From contig CALWAS010000006.1 of NCBI GenBank assembly GCA_944375905.1, forward strand, positions 1 through 50,218: a stretch of DNA of 50,218 bases. Direction: 5' to 3'. Source of the stretch: an uncultured Bacilli bacterium (GTDB lineage: Bacteria > Bacillota_I > Bacilli_A > RFN20 > CAG-826). Below the pieces are notes generated by a model. That model saw only the letters and a program-made list of their open reading frames with translations. It was not told where the DNA came from and made no database searches. Both the position numbers and the translations under genes were made by a program. Below are positions 32,537 through 41,825 of the stretch, one piece after another (position 1 is the first letter of the stretch; every line of letters begins with the position of its first letter).

Positions 32537-34818
32537 AGAAGATCGAGAATCAATTCCTCGACGCCTACCTCAAGAAGGCGGGCATCGAGCCGGATCCCCA
32601 AGAGAAGACGACATATCGGAGGCGAAGGCTATTCGTTTCCCTCGGCGCGTTTGCCGCGTCCGCCTGCGTCCTGGCCGTGGCCTTGTCCATTTCCCTCGCC
32701 TTCATTCCCGAGCCTCCGAGACAAACGGAGACCGGAAGCGCGCCAGGAGAGGAAATAAGCGTTCCTTACGCCAACGTCGATGTTCTCGCGGACCGCGCAA
32801 AGACACAGGTCGAGTACGAGAGCAACCTTTCCTTCGTGAGCGACGGCCTCAAGATCAAATCGCTCGACGAGAAGGGAAAATCGAAGCTCATCGATCCCGA
32901 CGAAGTCGATTCATCTTCCTTCAAGGAAGGGGTGCCTGGCCGTTATTCGATCCGCCTTAATAGCGAGGAAGCCGGATCGACGAGCTATGAGGTCAAGGTG
33001 GTGGAAGAAGAAGTGGTCTCGATCAGGGTCAACTTCCTCCGCGAATGCTATTACGTCGGGGAAACACCGCTAGCTAGCGACTTCTCCCTCGTGAAAGTTA
33101 GGAGCGATACCTCGAGCTATACGGGGAAGGAAAGCGAGGTCGGCCTCGACCTTTCCGCCTATGACCCTTCCAAAGCCGGAATGCAGACGATCAAGGTCTT
33201 CCTTAAGGGAAACCCCGACTTTTACGAGGATGTCGCGGTGGAAACCAAGCCCCTCGAAGAAATCGACCTGAGCGGCACCTATGCCTACATCGACGACTCG
33301 ATGCCTTTCGGCTCTCCCTTCGTCCGGGCCTTTACGATAAATGGTAACGAGATCGAGGAAGAATACAGCGAGATCGTCTATAGCGGACCCTTCGACTATG
33401 TCTTCCGCGACGACATGAGCGTCGAGCTCGATGGCTATGGTACCAACCAGAAGTTCATCTATTACCCGTCGGAAAGGTCGTTTACCGTCACCGGCGTCGC
33501 CGGCGATCCTCCGATGACCTGCGTCGAAATGGGACCGAAAACGGCTTATCTCAGCGTGAAAAGCGACATATTCACCTCCTCGGATCTCTTCTGCGCGGAG
33601 CTCGGCTACCTCAACGAAGAGACATTCAATTACCTTTCCTACCTCGGGGAGGGCGGGGTCTACCTGGATCCGCTACTCGAAACCAGCGTGAGCCTCGATA
33701 CCTATTTCCCGGTCGATCAGACGATTTACCTCGGCCGTCCCGACTCGAAGCCGGAGGGCTATGCCTCGCTCCTCGAAGGCCGCTATTACCTTGAAAGCAA
33801 TGGCTATCCCTACGAAGTATCGATGCGCTTCAAGGATGGAAAGCTTTATTTCGACGGCTACGAAGGAAAAAATACCCCCTATGTCGTGACTTACGAAAGC
33901 GGCATCGTCAAGGTGCGTTACGAAGGCGGCTACTTCCTCTATGACGTCGAGAAAGGAACTTACGAGAAATACTCGATCGACGGCTACTTCTACGGAAATC
34001 TCGCTAAAGTAGACCCGGAAAGGCAAGTCGTCGTCGCCGTTCCGTATGCACAGCGAACCAAGGAATACGTAATCGACAGGGGCAGCTCCTTCCCTTCCTA
34101 CAAGATATCGCCGGACGGACAGGAGATCGTCTTCTTCCATGTCGATGGCTACGACGGCGCGCCGCTTTTCGAAGACTCCTCCTTTGATAGCGGCTACCAA
34201 TCGACGCTCAATATCCAATACGATTGGTTCGGGCACTATGGCGACTACAAGGATTATTGGTTCCTCGCGACGGCCGCGAACTTCTCGCGCGGCGCCCCGA
34301 ACGACGGGCTCTACATGGGAATCTATGAAGACTATGAGCTCGTCGACGTCGGGCCGGTAAGGATAAGCGGCTACGACGAGGTCAACGACTGCCTTCTGAC
34401 TTCCGCCGCCTTCGAGAAAGCCGGGGAGAAGGAACTGATCTTCGTTCCGGGCAACGAGCCTTTCGTATCGATGGATGGCGAATTGAGGAAGGAAAACAAA
34501 GCCCCCTTCGCGGGCCTCCCCTTCGTCGGTAGCTACGTTTCGGGGGAAAGCCGCCTCGATCTAAGGGAAAGCGGCAGCTTCCTCCTATATCTCTACAACC
34601 CGGAGACCGATTACCATTACCAGTCGAGCGTCGGGCTCTCGATCGTCGAGATGGACGAGGCGATGGAAAACGTCACTTTCTCCTATAACTACTATCCCGA
34701 CCCGAACGATTGGCGCTTCGAGACGAGGGAATGCTCGCTTCGCTTCGAAGACGGCCGCTACATCCTCGATTACGACGGGCGGACCTGGACGCGGGAAAAT
34801 CTCGCCCCGGTTGCCTGA
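32533..34818 (+). CDS. one-TM exported protein, candidate anti-sigma partner of the second ECF factor
   Basis: A 761-residue protein with a GTG start overlapping the sigma stop (GTGA). About 32 cytoplasmic residues are followed by one membrane helix (about 33-58) and some 700 outside residues. A segment around 160-250 (SIRVNFLRECYYVGETPLASDF, then MQTIKVFLKGN) resembles bacterial Ig-like repeats. The remainder is rich in Tyr and acidic residues and not recognised. No lipobox, zinc motif or protease motif. As with the first ECF module, position and topology suggest an anti-sigma sensor, but direct evidence is lacking. Confidence 0.6.
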   Translation: MKKIENQFLDAYLKKAGIEPDPQEKTTYRRRRLFVSLGAFAASACVLAVALSISLAFIPEPPRQTETGSAPGEEISVPYANVDVLADRAKTQVEYESNLSFVSDGLKIKSLDEKGKSKLIDPDEVDSSSFKEGVPGRYSIRLNSEEAGSTSYEVKVVEEEVVSIRVNFLRECYYVGETPLASDFSLVKVRSDTSSYTGKESEVGLDLSAYDPSKAGMQTIKVFLKGNPDFYEDVAVETKPLEEIDLSGTYAYIDDSMPFGSPFVRAFTINGNEIEEEYSEIVYSGPFDYVFRDDMSVELDGYGTNQKFIYYPSERSFTVTGVAGDPPMTCVEMGPKTAYLSVKSDIFTSSDLFCAELGYLNEETFNYLSYLGEGGVYLDPLLETSVSLDTYFPVDQTIYLGRPDSKPEGYASLLEGRYYLESNGYPYEVSMRFKDGKLYFDGYEGKNTPYVVTYESGIVKVRYEGGYFLYDVEKGTYEKYSIDGYFYGNLAKVDPERQVVVAVPYAQRTKEYVIDRGSSFPSYKISPDGQEIVFFHVDGYDGAPLFEDSSFDSGYQSTLNIQYDWFGHYGDYKDYWFLATAANFSRGAPNDGLYMGIYEDYELVDVGPVRISGYDEVNDCLLTSAAFEKAGEKELIFVPGNEPFVSMDGELRKENKAPFAGLPFVGSYVSGESRLDLRESGSFLLYLYNPETDYHYQSSVGLSIVEMDEAMENVTFSYNYYPDPNDWRFETRECSLRFEDGRYILDYDGRTWTRENLAPVA

Positions 34819-34834
34819 TTGCCCAGCTGAAGAA

Positions 34835-34857
34835 GGAGGGAAAGCCCCTCCTTTTTT
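34835..34857 (+). terminator. terminator after the second ECF module
   Basis: GGAGGG (34835-34840) and CCCTCC (34846-34851) with a five-base loop, followed by six T. Confidence 0.8.
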
Positions 34858-34910
34858 GCTAGTCCGGCCTTTCTTGCCTTATCCTAGGTTCGGAAAGAGA
34901 GGGAATCTCC

Positions 34911-35939
34911 ATGAAGGAAACGATGCTTCGCCCCGGCCACCTGCTAGACAAGGACGGGAATCTCATCGAGGAAGGCTATTGCGACTTGCCCTACATGACC
35001 TACGACCGGGACCGGTGCGCCCACGGACCCCTCCGGCTGAAGGAGTGGGACTATTATTACGTCGGCGACAAGCAGCGGGGACTTGCCCTTACGATTGCCG
35101 ACAACGGCTACATGTCGCTCTCTTCGGTCTCCTTCTTCGACTTCAAGGAACGCTTCTACCACGAGAAGGCCAAGATGGGCGCCTTCCCGCTTGGGAGGCT
35201 GGGCCTTCCCCCCTCCCCGGAAAAAGGCGATGCCTCATTTAAAAGGAAGGGCTTCGCGCTAAGCTTCCTAAACGGCGGGAAGGAAAGGAAAATCGCCTTC
35301 AGGATCGATAATTTCCTCAACCGCCAGAGCCTCGAGGGCGAACTCGTCCTCCGCGAGACGAACCCCTATTGGATGTGCATTGCCACCCCTTTCGAGAAGA
35401 AGGGGTGCTTCTACTGGAACTGCAAGAAAAACTGCTTCAAGGCCGCCGGGAGCTTCCGCCTTGGGGTAAAGGAATACCGCTTCGACGAGAATGCGACGGG
35501 CGTCCTCGACTACGGGCGCGGGGTCTGGACTTATCGCAATACATGGTATTGGGCCTCGATGAGCGATTACCTCGAAGACGGAAGAAGCGTCGGGCTGAAT
35601 CTCGGCTATGGCTTCGGGAAGAGGGAAAAGGCGACCGAGAACGTCCTCTTCCTCGACGGAAAGGCCTATCGCCTCGGAGAGCTCTCCTTCGAGATACCGC
35701 GCGACAATCGGGGGAAGGACGCCTTCCTCTCAAATTGGAAGATCGTTTCCAAAGACGGAAGGACATCCCTCCTCTTCCATCCGCTTCTTTACCGCCATAA
35801 CGATGCCAGCGCCCTCATCATCAGAAGCAACCAGAACCAGGTTTTCGGCACTTTCTCGGGCACGATCGACATCGGATGGGAGAAAGTCGAGCTCAAGGAC
35901 GCCTTCGGTTTCGCCGAAAAGGTAATCAACCGTTGGTAA
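34911..35939 (+). CDS. DUF2804 family protein
   Basis: A 342-residue soluble protein of the DUF2804 family. The N-terminal LLDKDGNLIEEGYCDLPY is typical, as are LKEWDYYYVGDKQRGLALTIADNGY and the C-terminal GTFSGTIDIGW. These proteins have a beta-rich fold and unknown activity, sometimes suggested to act on lipids or sugars. There is a GAGAGGG stretch about eight bases upstream and TATCCT at 34880-34885 as a possible -10. It is followed by the ZIP transporters. Confidence 0.78.
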   Translation: MKETMLRPGHLLDKDGNLIEEGYCDLPYMTYDRDRCAHGPLRLKEWDYYYVGDKQRGLALTIADNGYMSLSSVSFFDFKERFYHEKAKMGAFPLGRLGLPPSPEKGDASFKRKGFALSFLNGGKERKIAFRIDNFLNRQSLEGELVLRETNPYWMCIATPFEKKGCFYWNCKKNCFKAAGSFRLGVKEYRFDENATGVLDYGRGVWTYRNTWYWASMSDYLEDGRSVGLNLGYGFGKREKATENVLFLDGKAYRLGELSFEIPRDNRGKDAFLSNWKIVSKDGRTSLLFHPLLYRHNDASALIIRSNQNQVFGTFSGTIDIGWEKVELKDAFGFAEKVINRW

Positions 35940-35996
35940 ACAGATTTTGAAAGGCGTTTTGCTGGCGATTTTGCCATCCGAAGCTATACTTCCACC

Positions 35997-36800
35997 ATGA
36001 ACGAAATCTCTTACTCGGCCATCATTCTCATCGTCCCCTTCCTGGGGACTTTCCTTGGCGCGGGCGTGGTTTTCTTCCTCAAGAAGGAAATGCCGCCCAT
36101 CGTCAACAAGATCCTGCTCGGTTTCGCTTCCGGGGTGATGGTGGCCGCGAGCATCTGGAGTTTGCTAGTTCCCTCGCTCGAGGATAGCGCGGAGATGGGA
36201 ACGTGGTCGTTTGTTCCAGCCCTCGTCGGACTACTTCTCGGCTTCCTTTTCCTCCTTCTCATCGATACGCTCACCCCGCACCTCCATTTGCATGAAGACA
36301 AGCCGGAAGGACTTCCTTCCAAGGCATCGCGGACCTCGATGATGCTTACGGCCGTGACGATCCATAACGTCCCGGAAGGGATGGCGGTGGGCGTCGTCCT
36401 TGCCGCGGCCCTCTCCTCGATCGGAGGAGGCGTATCCCTCGAGGCAGCCATGCTCCCGGCCCTTACTTTGGCCATCGGGATGGCCATCCAGAACTTCCCG
36501 GAAGGGGCCATCGTTTCCCTCCCGCTCCTCGCCGAGGGAAACGGGAAAATGAAGAGCTTCCTCCTCGGTGCCCTCTCGGGAGCCGTCGAGCCGATCGCGG
36601 GCCTCATTGCCGTCGGCCTTCTCTCGATCGTCGTCCCGGCCCTCCCTTACCTCCTTTCCTTCGCCGCGGGGGCCATGCTATACGTCGTCATCGAGGAACT
36701 CATCCCGGAGGCGATGGAAGGAAAACACACGAACGTCGCGACTGTCGGCTTCGCCCTCGGCTTTGCCCTGATGATGGTACTCGACGTCGCCCTCGGCTAA
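35997..36800 (+). CDS. ZIP-family metal transporter (first tandem copy)
   Basis: A 267-residue ZIP (zinc/iron-regulated) transporter of the ZupT/GufA kind, importing Zn2+ or Fe2+. Eight membrane segments are seen. The metal motifs of helices 4 and 5 are present: HNVPEGMAVGVVLAAAL and QNFPEGAIVSLP. A His-rich cytoplasmic loop (HLHLHEDK) lies between segments 3 and 4. TATACT ends six bases before the ATG, with no Shine-Dalgarno, so transcription would begin at the start codon. It is largely identical to the following gene. Confidence 0.92.
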   Translation: MNEISYSAIILIVPFLGTFLGAGVVFFLKKEMPPIVNKILLGFASGVMVAASIWSLLVPSLEDSAEMGTWSFVPALVGLLLGFLFLLLIDTLTPHLHLHEDKPEGLPSKASRTSMMLTAVTIHNVPEGMAVGVVLAAALSSIGGGVSLEAAMLPALTLAIGMAIQNFPEGAIVSLPLLAEGNGKMKSFLLGALSGAVEPIAGLIAVGLLSIVVPALPYLLSFAAGAMLYVVIEELIPEAMEGKHTNVATVGFALGFALMMVLDVALG

Positions 36801-36857
36801 GAAAGCCTTTACCGGGCTATTCCATCGCTTCCCAGTTGATATAGACTAACCGGCGAA

Positions 36858-37661
36858 ATGAACGAGATCTCTTATTCGGCCATCATCTTGTTGGTTCCCC
36901 TCCTCGGTACGAGCCTTGGGGCAGCGATGGTCTTCTTTCTCAAAAAGGACATGCCTACTTGGCTGAGGAAGGTACTCCTCGGCTTCGCTTCCGGCGTCAT
37001 GGTCGCCGCGAGCATCTGGTCGCTTCTCGATCCCTCGATTGAGCAATCGTCCGATCTCGGGTCCCTCGCTTTCCTTCCGGCCGCGATCGGCCTAGCCATC
37101 GGCTTCGGCTTCCTTTTGCTCATCGACACGCTTACCCCTCATCTCCATCCCCATCGGAAAGAAGCGGAGGGGCTTCCCTCGAAAGCATCGCGCACCTCGA
37201 TGATGCTCGCCGCGGTCACCATCCACAACGTACCGGAAGGGATGACGACCGGGGTCGTCCTCGCGGCTGCCCTTTCTTCATTTGCCGCCGGGACCGGCCT
37301 TCACGAGGCAATGCTACCGGCCCTTACCCTTGCCATCGGGATGGCCATCCAGAATTTCCCGGAAGGGGCCATCGTCTCGATGCCGCTCAAGGCCGAGGGA
37401 AACGGGAAGATGAAGAGCTTCCTCCTCGGGGCCTTCTCGGGAGCCGTCGAGCCCGTCGCCGGGCTAATCGCGGTCGGCTTTCTCTTCCTTGTCGTCCCGG
37501 CCCTCCCTTACCTCCTTTCCTTCGCCGCGGGGGCCATGCTCTACGTCGTCATCGAAGAACTCATCCCGGAGGCGATGGAAGGAAAGCACACGAACGTCGC
37601 GACGATCGGCTTTGCCGTCGGCTTCATACTGATGATGATTCTCGACGTTGCCCTCGGTTAA
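36858..37661 (+). CDS. ZIP-family metal transporter (second tandem copy)
   Basis: A 267-residue paralogue of the preceding gene, starting with the same MNEISYSAIIL and ending in the same ILDVALG/VLDVALG. Motifs HNVPEGMTTGVVLAAAL and QNFPEGAIVSMP are intact; the loop HLHPHRKE is His-rich. Differences concentrate in the first third and in loops, whereas the last 90 residues are almost identical, including at base level. It has its own upstream region of 57 bases with TATAGA (36840-36845) about 12 bases before the ATG. Both are likely functional; a separate regulator or metal preference is possible. Confidence 0.92.
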   Translation: MNEISYSAIILLVPLLGTSLGAAMVFFLKKDMPTWLRKVLLGFASGVMVAASIWSLLDPSIEQSSDLGSLAFLPAAIGLAIGFGFLLLIDTLTPHLHPHRKEAEGLPSKASRTSMMLAAVTIHNVPEGMTTGVVLAAALSSFAAGTGLHEAMLPALTLAIGMAIQNFPEGAIVSMPLKAEGNGKMKSFLLGAFSGAVEPVAGLIAVGFLFLVVPALPYLLSFAAGAMLYVVIEELIPEAMEGKHTNVATIGFAVGFILMMILDVALG

Positions 37662-37681
37662 TTGGAAACGGCGAAAAAAAG

Positions 37682-37710
37682 AAGCGGGGCGGATTCAATC
37701 CGTCCCGCTT
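37682..37710. terminator. bidirectional terminator between zip and GNAT genes
   Basis: AAGCGGGGCGGATT (37682-37695) pairs with the segment at 37697-37710, with one G-U pair. An A run precedes it and a T-rich stretch follows, so it can stop transcription in both directions. Confidence 0.85.
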
Positions 37711-37716
37711 TCGCTT

Positions 37717-38349
37717 TCACTTGCCTTCCCAATGGAAGTCGTAGGAGAGATCGAAGCCTTCGTCTTTTCCGCCATCGAGGATAAATGACGAATCCTCCCT
37801 CTTCTCGGATGAGGAGGCGCTAATTTCACCGGCGTCGCGTTCATAGACGCATAAGGTCATGGTTAGGCCCTTTACTTCCCTTTCTACTTCGCCTTTGTAG
37901 CGAAAGCCGCTTTTTTCGAGAACTCGGCGCGAGGCCGCGTTTTCGACGAGGCATTCGGCCTTGAAATGAAGGAAGCCCTCGTCCTCGAGGAAGGGGAGGA
38001 CCATCGAGAGGACTTCGCTCATGATGCCTTGGCCCCATTGCTTGCGGGCGAGGCAATAGCCGATCGTGGCCGTCTTGCTCCCTTTGTCTTCCTTCACGAC
38101 CTCGACGGCCCCGATGACCCCGACGGTCGGGAGCTCGATCGCCCAATGGTAGTAATCGGGGTTTTCGTAGCGCGGGACGATCGAAAGAAGGTATTCCATC
38201 GTGGTTCCGCTATCGGGATGGGGATCCCAGCTAACCCATTTGGCGACTTCGGGGTCGCTTGCGTAGTGCTCGTAGACATCCATGAAGTCCATCGTCTCGA
38301 AGGCCCGGAGGTAGACCCGGCGGCCCCGCATTGGCATTGAACCGTTCAT
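37717..38349 (-). CDS. GNAT-family N-acetyltransferase (RimJ/RimL-like)
   Basis: A 210-residue acetyltransferase of the Acetyltransf_3 (RimJ/L) type. RGRRVYLRAFETMDFMDVYEH is the N-terminal strand-helix, and KTATIGYCLARKQWGQGIMSEVL gives the acetyl-CoA pyrophosphate motif (Q-x-x-G-x-G/A). VENAASRRVLEKSGFRYKGEVER is the C-terminal hallmark. It acetylates an amino group of unknown identity. Its ATG has AAAGGAG upstream, and TAGAAT a little further up is a plausible -10. Confidence 0.88.
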   Translation of the reverse strand: MNGSMPMRGRRVYLRAFETMDFMDVYEHYASDPEVAKWVSWDPHPDSGTTMEYLLSIVPRYENPDYYHWAIELPTVGVIGAVEVVKEDKGSKTATIGYCLARKQWGQGIMSEVLSMVLPFLEDEGFLHFKAECLVENAASRRVLEKSGFRYKGEVEREVKGLTMTLCVYERDAGEISASSSEKREDSSFILDGGKDEGFDLSYDFHWEGK

Positions 38350-38448
38350 TTCCTAGCTCCTTTCCCTTATTCTAAGGGATGAAGAAAGCACTTGCTTTGG
38401 AAAACGGAGGGCAAAAAGCGATCGGAATCGTTAAATCGGTAATTTTTT

Positions 38449-38463
38449 ATGGAAACGCTTTCA
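38449..38463 (+). promoter_or_regulatory. perfect cre site (CcpA box) upstream of rex-adhE
   Basis: ATGGAAACGCTTTCA fits WTGNAARCGYWWWCW at all positions. Its centre is about 57 bases before the predicted start of transcription, the position at which CcpA activates ackA and pta in Bacillus. CcpA itself is not encoded in the window. Confidence 0.7.
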
Positions 38464-38477
38464 CCTGCCTTTGGCCC

Positions 38478-38506
38478 TTCTCAAAGGGGTAGGGCTCCTC
38501 TATCCT
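38478..38506 (+). promoter_or_regulatory. predicted sigma-A promoter of the rex operon
   Basis: TTCTCA (38478-38483), exactly 17 bases, then TATCCT (38501-38506). The elements are weak but spaced correctly, and a palindrome sits at the predicted start site. Confidence 0.45.
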
Positions 38507-38511
38507 TATGT

Positions 38512-38527
38512 CGGTAAACATTTACCG
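38512..38527. promoter_or_regulatory. palindrome CGGTAAA-CA-TTTACCG, candidate Rex operator
   Basis: Fully symmetric seven-base arms around two bases. It overlaps the predicted transcription start and precedes the rex ribosome site. Rex operators are palindromes with GTTAA/GTGAA-type arms; this one is similar but not canonical. Confidence 0.5.
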
Positions 38528-38549
38528 GAAGATAGGAAAGGAGGACACA

Positions 38550-39185
38550 ATGAAGGCGTTCAGCAAAAACCAACTGCAACGCTATCCCGTCTATCTCAAG
38601 TTCTTCAAGACCCTCATCGAGGAGGGCAAGAAGGACGTTTCCTCGCCTTACATCGCCAAAGCCCTTGGCTATAGCGAGGAACAGATCAGGAAAGACCTTC
38701 AGGCGGTATCGAGCGAACCGGGCGTCCCAAAGAAAGGAAGGGACCTCTACCGGCTCGTCGAGACTCTCGAGCAATTCCTCGGCTACCGCGATTCGACGAC
38801 GGCCGTCCTGATCGGAGCGGGGCATCTAGGAAGGGCGCTCCTCAACTACCCGAATTTCGAGGAAATGGGGCTAAGCATCGTCGCGGCCTTCGACGTTGAC
38901 GACAAAGTCATCGGCGAGAAGATCGGCGGGAAGGACGTCTTCCCCCTCGACCGGCTTCCGAACCTCCTCCCTCGGCTGAATGCCCACATCGCGATTGTCT
39001 GCGTCCCGGGCTCGGCGGCCCAGGAAGTGGCCGACCTCGCGGTGGAAAGCGGGGCCCGGGCCCTATGGAACTTCGCCCCCGTCCACCTCTCCGTTCCCGA
39101 TGACGTCGTCGTCGAAAACGTCAACTTGGCCAGCTCGCTTGCCGTGCTGAGCCACCGTCTAAACATCGAACTTTCAAAGGAGTGA
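38550..39185 (+). CDS. rex: redox-sensing transcriptional repressor Rex
   Basis: A 211-residue Rex protein that senses NADH/NAD+ and represses fermentation genes when NAD+ is high. N-terminal winged helix (FSKNQLQRYPVYLKFFKTLIEEG, then YIAKALGYSEEQIRKDLQAVS) and a Rossmann domain with GAGHLGRALLNY. The C-terminal helix NLASSLAVLSHRLNIE completes the dimer. ATG 38550 was chosen because it has AAAGGAGG upstream; an ATG at 38508 would place the palindrome inside the gene. adhE follows after ten bases. Confidence 0.92.
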   Translation: MKAFSKNQLQRYPVYLKFFKTLIEEGKKDVSSPYIAKALGYSEEQIRKDLQAVSSEPGVPKKGRDLYRLVETLEQFLGYRDSTTAVLIGAGHLGRALLNYPNFEEMGLSIVAAFDVDDKVIGEKIGGKDVFPLDRLPNLLPRLNAHIAIVCVPGSAAQEVADLAVESGARALWNFAPVHLSVPDDVVVENVNLASSLAVLSHRLNIELSKE

Positions 39186-39195
39186 ATATCTGAAC

Positions 39196-41823
39196 ATGGA
39201 AGAAAACAAGACCGCCCTCGACGCGAAAGCCGCGGCCGAGGCCGAAGTCGACGGACTCGTCAAGAAAGCCCTCAAGGCCCTCGACGAATTCGCTAGCTAC
39301 GACCAGGAGAAGATCGACTACATCGTCGCCAAGATGTCGGTTGCCGGTCTCGATCACCACGGCAGCCTGGCCAGGATGGCCATCGAGGAAACCCACCGCG
39401 GCGTCTTCGAGGACAAGGCGACCAAGAACCTCTACGCTTGCGAATACGTCGTCAACAACATGCGCCACCTAAAGACGGTTGGCATCATTTCCTCGAACCC
39501 GGTCACCGGCATCACCGAAATCGCCGAGCCGGTCGGCGTCGTCTGCGGCATCACCCCGGTCACCAACCCGACCTCGACGGTCATCTTCAAGTGCCTCATC
39601 TGCATGAAGACCCGCAACCCGATCATCTTCTCCTTCCACCCCGGAGCCCACGAGTCCTCGAAGGCCGCGGCCATCGTCATGCGCGATGCCGCCATCGCGG
39701 CCGGCGCCCCGGAAAACTGCATCCAGTGGATCGAGACGAAGTCGATGGACGCGACGAGCGCCCTCATGCAGCACCCGGGCGTCGCGACGATCCTCGCGAC
39801 CGGCGGCGAAGGCATGGTCAAGGCCGCCTATAGCTGCGGGAAGCCCGCCCTCGGCGTCGGGGCCGGAAACGTTCCGTGCTACATCAACGAATCCTGCGAC
39901 AAGGAGCAGACCGTCAACGACGTCGTCCTCTCCAAGTCCTTCGACAATGGCATGATCTGCGCTTCCGAAAGCGCCGTCTTCATCGACGAATCCATCTACG
40001 AAGAGATGAAGAAGCTATTCAAGCGCTACCGCGTCTATTTCGCGACCCCGGAAGAAACCCGCCTCCTAGAGAAGTACATGTTCGGCGTGGAGCGGGGGAG
40101 CAAGGACGTCGCCCTCGCCAAACTCAATAGCAAGGTTGCCGGCATGTCGGCCATCAATATCGCAAAGAACGCCGGCTTCGAGGTTCCGGAAGGCACTTCG
40201 ATCATCGGCGTCGAGCTCAAGGAAGTCGGCGAGAAAGAACCGCTTTCCCGCGAAAAGCTCAGCCCGGTCCTCGGCTTCTACAAAGTCAAGAACGCCGACG
40301 AGGGCTTCAAGCTCTCCGAGAAGATGCTCGAGTTCCATGGGCTTGGGCACTCGGCCGCCATCCACTGCAAGAGCCAGGAAATGGCCGACCGCTTCGGCGA
40401 TTACGTCAAGGCCATCCGCGTCATTTGGAATTCGCCTTCGACTTTCGGCGGCATCGGCAACGTCTACAACTCGTTCCTGCCTTCGCTTACCCTCGGCTGC
40501 GGCAGCTATGGCCACAACTCCGTCGCCGGCAATGTCTCGGCCGTCAATCTACTCAACATCAAGCAGCTCGGCAAAAGGAGGAACACCATGCAGTGGTTCA
40601 AAGTTCCGCAGAAGATCTATTTCGAACGCAATTCGATCCAATACCTCCGTTCGTGCAAGGACGTCGGCAAAGTCTTCATCGTCACCGACCGCTCGATGGT
40701 CGAGCTCGGCTTCCTCAACAAGATCATCGATGAGCTAAACATGCGCCGGAACCCGGTCACCTACCAGCTCTTCTCCGAAGTCGAGCCCGATCCCGACATC
40801 ACGACCGTCCGCAAGGGCGTCTCGATCATGAACGAGTTCAAGCCCGATACAATCATCGCCCTCGGCGGCGGCTCCGCGATGGATGCCGCGAAGGGCATGT
40901 GGATCTTCTACGAGCACCCCGAAGTCAACTTCGACGACCTCAAGCAGAAGTTCATGGACATCCGCAAGCGCGCCTTCAAGTATCCGGAACTCGGCCGCAA
41001 GTCGAAGCTCATCTGCATCCCGACCACCTCGGGCACCGGCTCGGAAGTCACTCCGTTCGCCGTCATCTCCGACAAGGCCAATCTCAAGAAGTACCCGCTG
41101 ACCGACTACTCCCTTACCCCGACGATCGCCATCGTCGACCCGGAGTTCACGACCAACCTCCCGGCCCGCTCGACCGCCGATACCGGCATGGACGTCCTCA
41201 CCCACGCCATCGAGAGCTACACCTCGGTAATGGCGAGCGACTACACCGACGGCCTCGCCCTCAATGCGATCAAGCTCGTCTTCACCTATCTCCCGCGCGC
41301 CGTGAAGGACGGGAAGAACGACCTTGTCGCCCGCGAGAAGATGCATAACGCCGCGACGATCGCCGGCATGGCCTTTGCCAACGCCTTCCTCGGCATCACC
41401 CACTCGATGGCCCACAAGATCGGCGCCGAATACCACACCGTCCACGGCCGGACCTGCGCGATCCTCCTGCCGCACGTCATCCGCTACAACGGGACCGTGC
41501 CGACCAAGCTCGCCGTCTGGCCGAAGTACGAAGAGTACCAGTGCGACCGCAAGTACCTTGAGATCTGCACGATGCTAGGCCTCAAGGCCAAGACGCCGGA
41601 AGAAGCGACCGAAGTGCTTGCCAACGCGGTCATGAACCTCGGCAAGGAAATCGGCATCGACATGAACTTCCAGTCGCTCGTCCCCGACGAGAAACTCTGG
41701 GAGTCCCACCTCGAGGAAATCGCCTACCTCGCCTACGAAGACCAATGCACGCCTTGCAACCCGCGCGAGCCTCTCGTCACCGAGATGATGGACATCATGC
41801 GGAAGGCCTATAAGGGAAACTGA
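39196..41823 (+). CDS. adhE: bifunctional acetaldehyde-CoA/alcohol dehydrogenase
   Basis: An 875-residue AdhE that reduces acetyl-CoA to ethanol and regenerates NAD+. The N-terminal aldehyde dehydrogenase (about 1-440) has catalytic Cys255 in FDNGMICASES. The C-terminal iron-dependent alcohol dehydrogenase (about 455-870) has GGGSAMDAAKGM, TTSGTGSEVTPFAVI and the His-rich iron site ITHSMAHKIGAEYHTVHGRT. Length is normal. The ribosome site AAAGGAG lies about 13 bases before the ATG. As the usual Rex target, it fits the operon. Confidence 0.96.
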   Translation: MEENKTALDAKAAAEAEVDGLVKKALKALDEFASYDQEKIDYIVAKMSVAGLDHHGSLARMAIEETHRGVFEDKATKNLYACEYVVNNMRHLKTVGIISSNPVTGITEIAEPVGVVCGITPVTNPTSTVIFKCLICMKTRNPIIFSFHPGAHESSKAAAIVMRDAAIAAGAPENCIQWIETKSMDATSALMQHPGVATILATGGEGMVKAAYSCGKPALGVGAGNVPCYINESCDKEQTVNDVVLSKSFDNGMICASESAVFIDESIYEEMKKLFKRYRVYFATPEETRLLEKYMFGVERGSKDVALAKLNSKVAGMSAINIAKNAGFEVPEGTSIIGVELKEVGEKEPLSREKLSPVLGFYKVKNADEGFKLSEKMLEFHGLGHSAAIHCKSQEMADRFGDYVKAIRVIWNSPSTFGGIGNVYNSFLPSLTLGCGSYGHNSVAGNVSAVNLLNIKQLGKRRNTMQWFKVPQKIYFERNSIQYLRSCKDVGKVFIVTDRSMVELGFLNKIIDELNMRRNPVTYQLFSEVEPDPDITTVRKGVSIMNEFKPDTIIALGGGSAMDAAKGMWIFYEHPEVNFDDLKQKFMDIRKRAFKYPELGRKSKLICIPTTSGTGSEVTPFAVISDKANLKKYPLTDYSLTPTIAIVDPEFTTNLPARSTADTGMDVLTHAIESYTSVMASDYTDGLALNAIKLVFTYLPRAVKDGKNDLVAREKMHNAATIAGMAFANAFLGITHSMAHKIGAEYHTVHGRTCAILLPHVIRYNGTVPTKLAVWPKYEEYQCDRKYLEICTMLGLKAKTPEEATEVLANAVMNLGKEIGIDMNFQSLVPDEKLWESHLEEIAYLAYEDQCTPCNPREPLVTEMMDIMRKAYKGN

Positions 41824-41825
41824 AG

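Noticed and set aside
38508-38549. Upstream ATG in frame with rex
   Set aside because: No ribosome site, and it would place the operator-like palindrome inside the gene; ATG 38550 has AAAGGAGG and the standard N-terminus.
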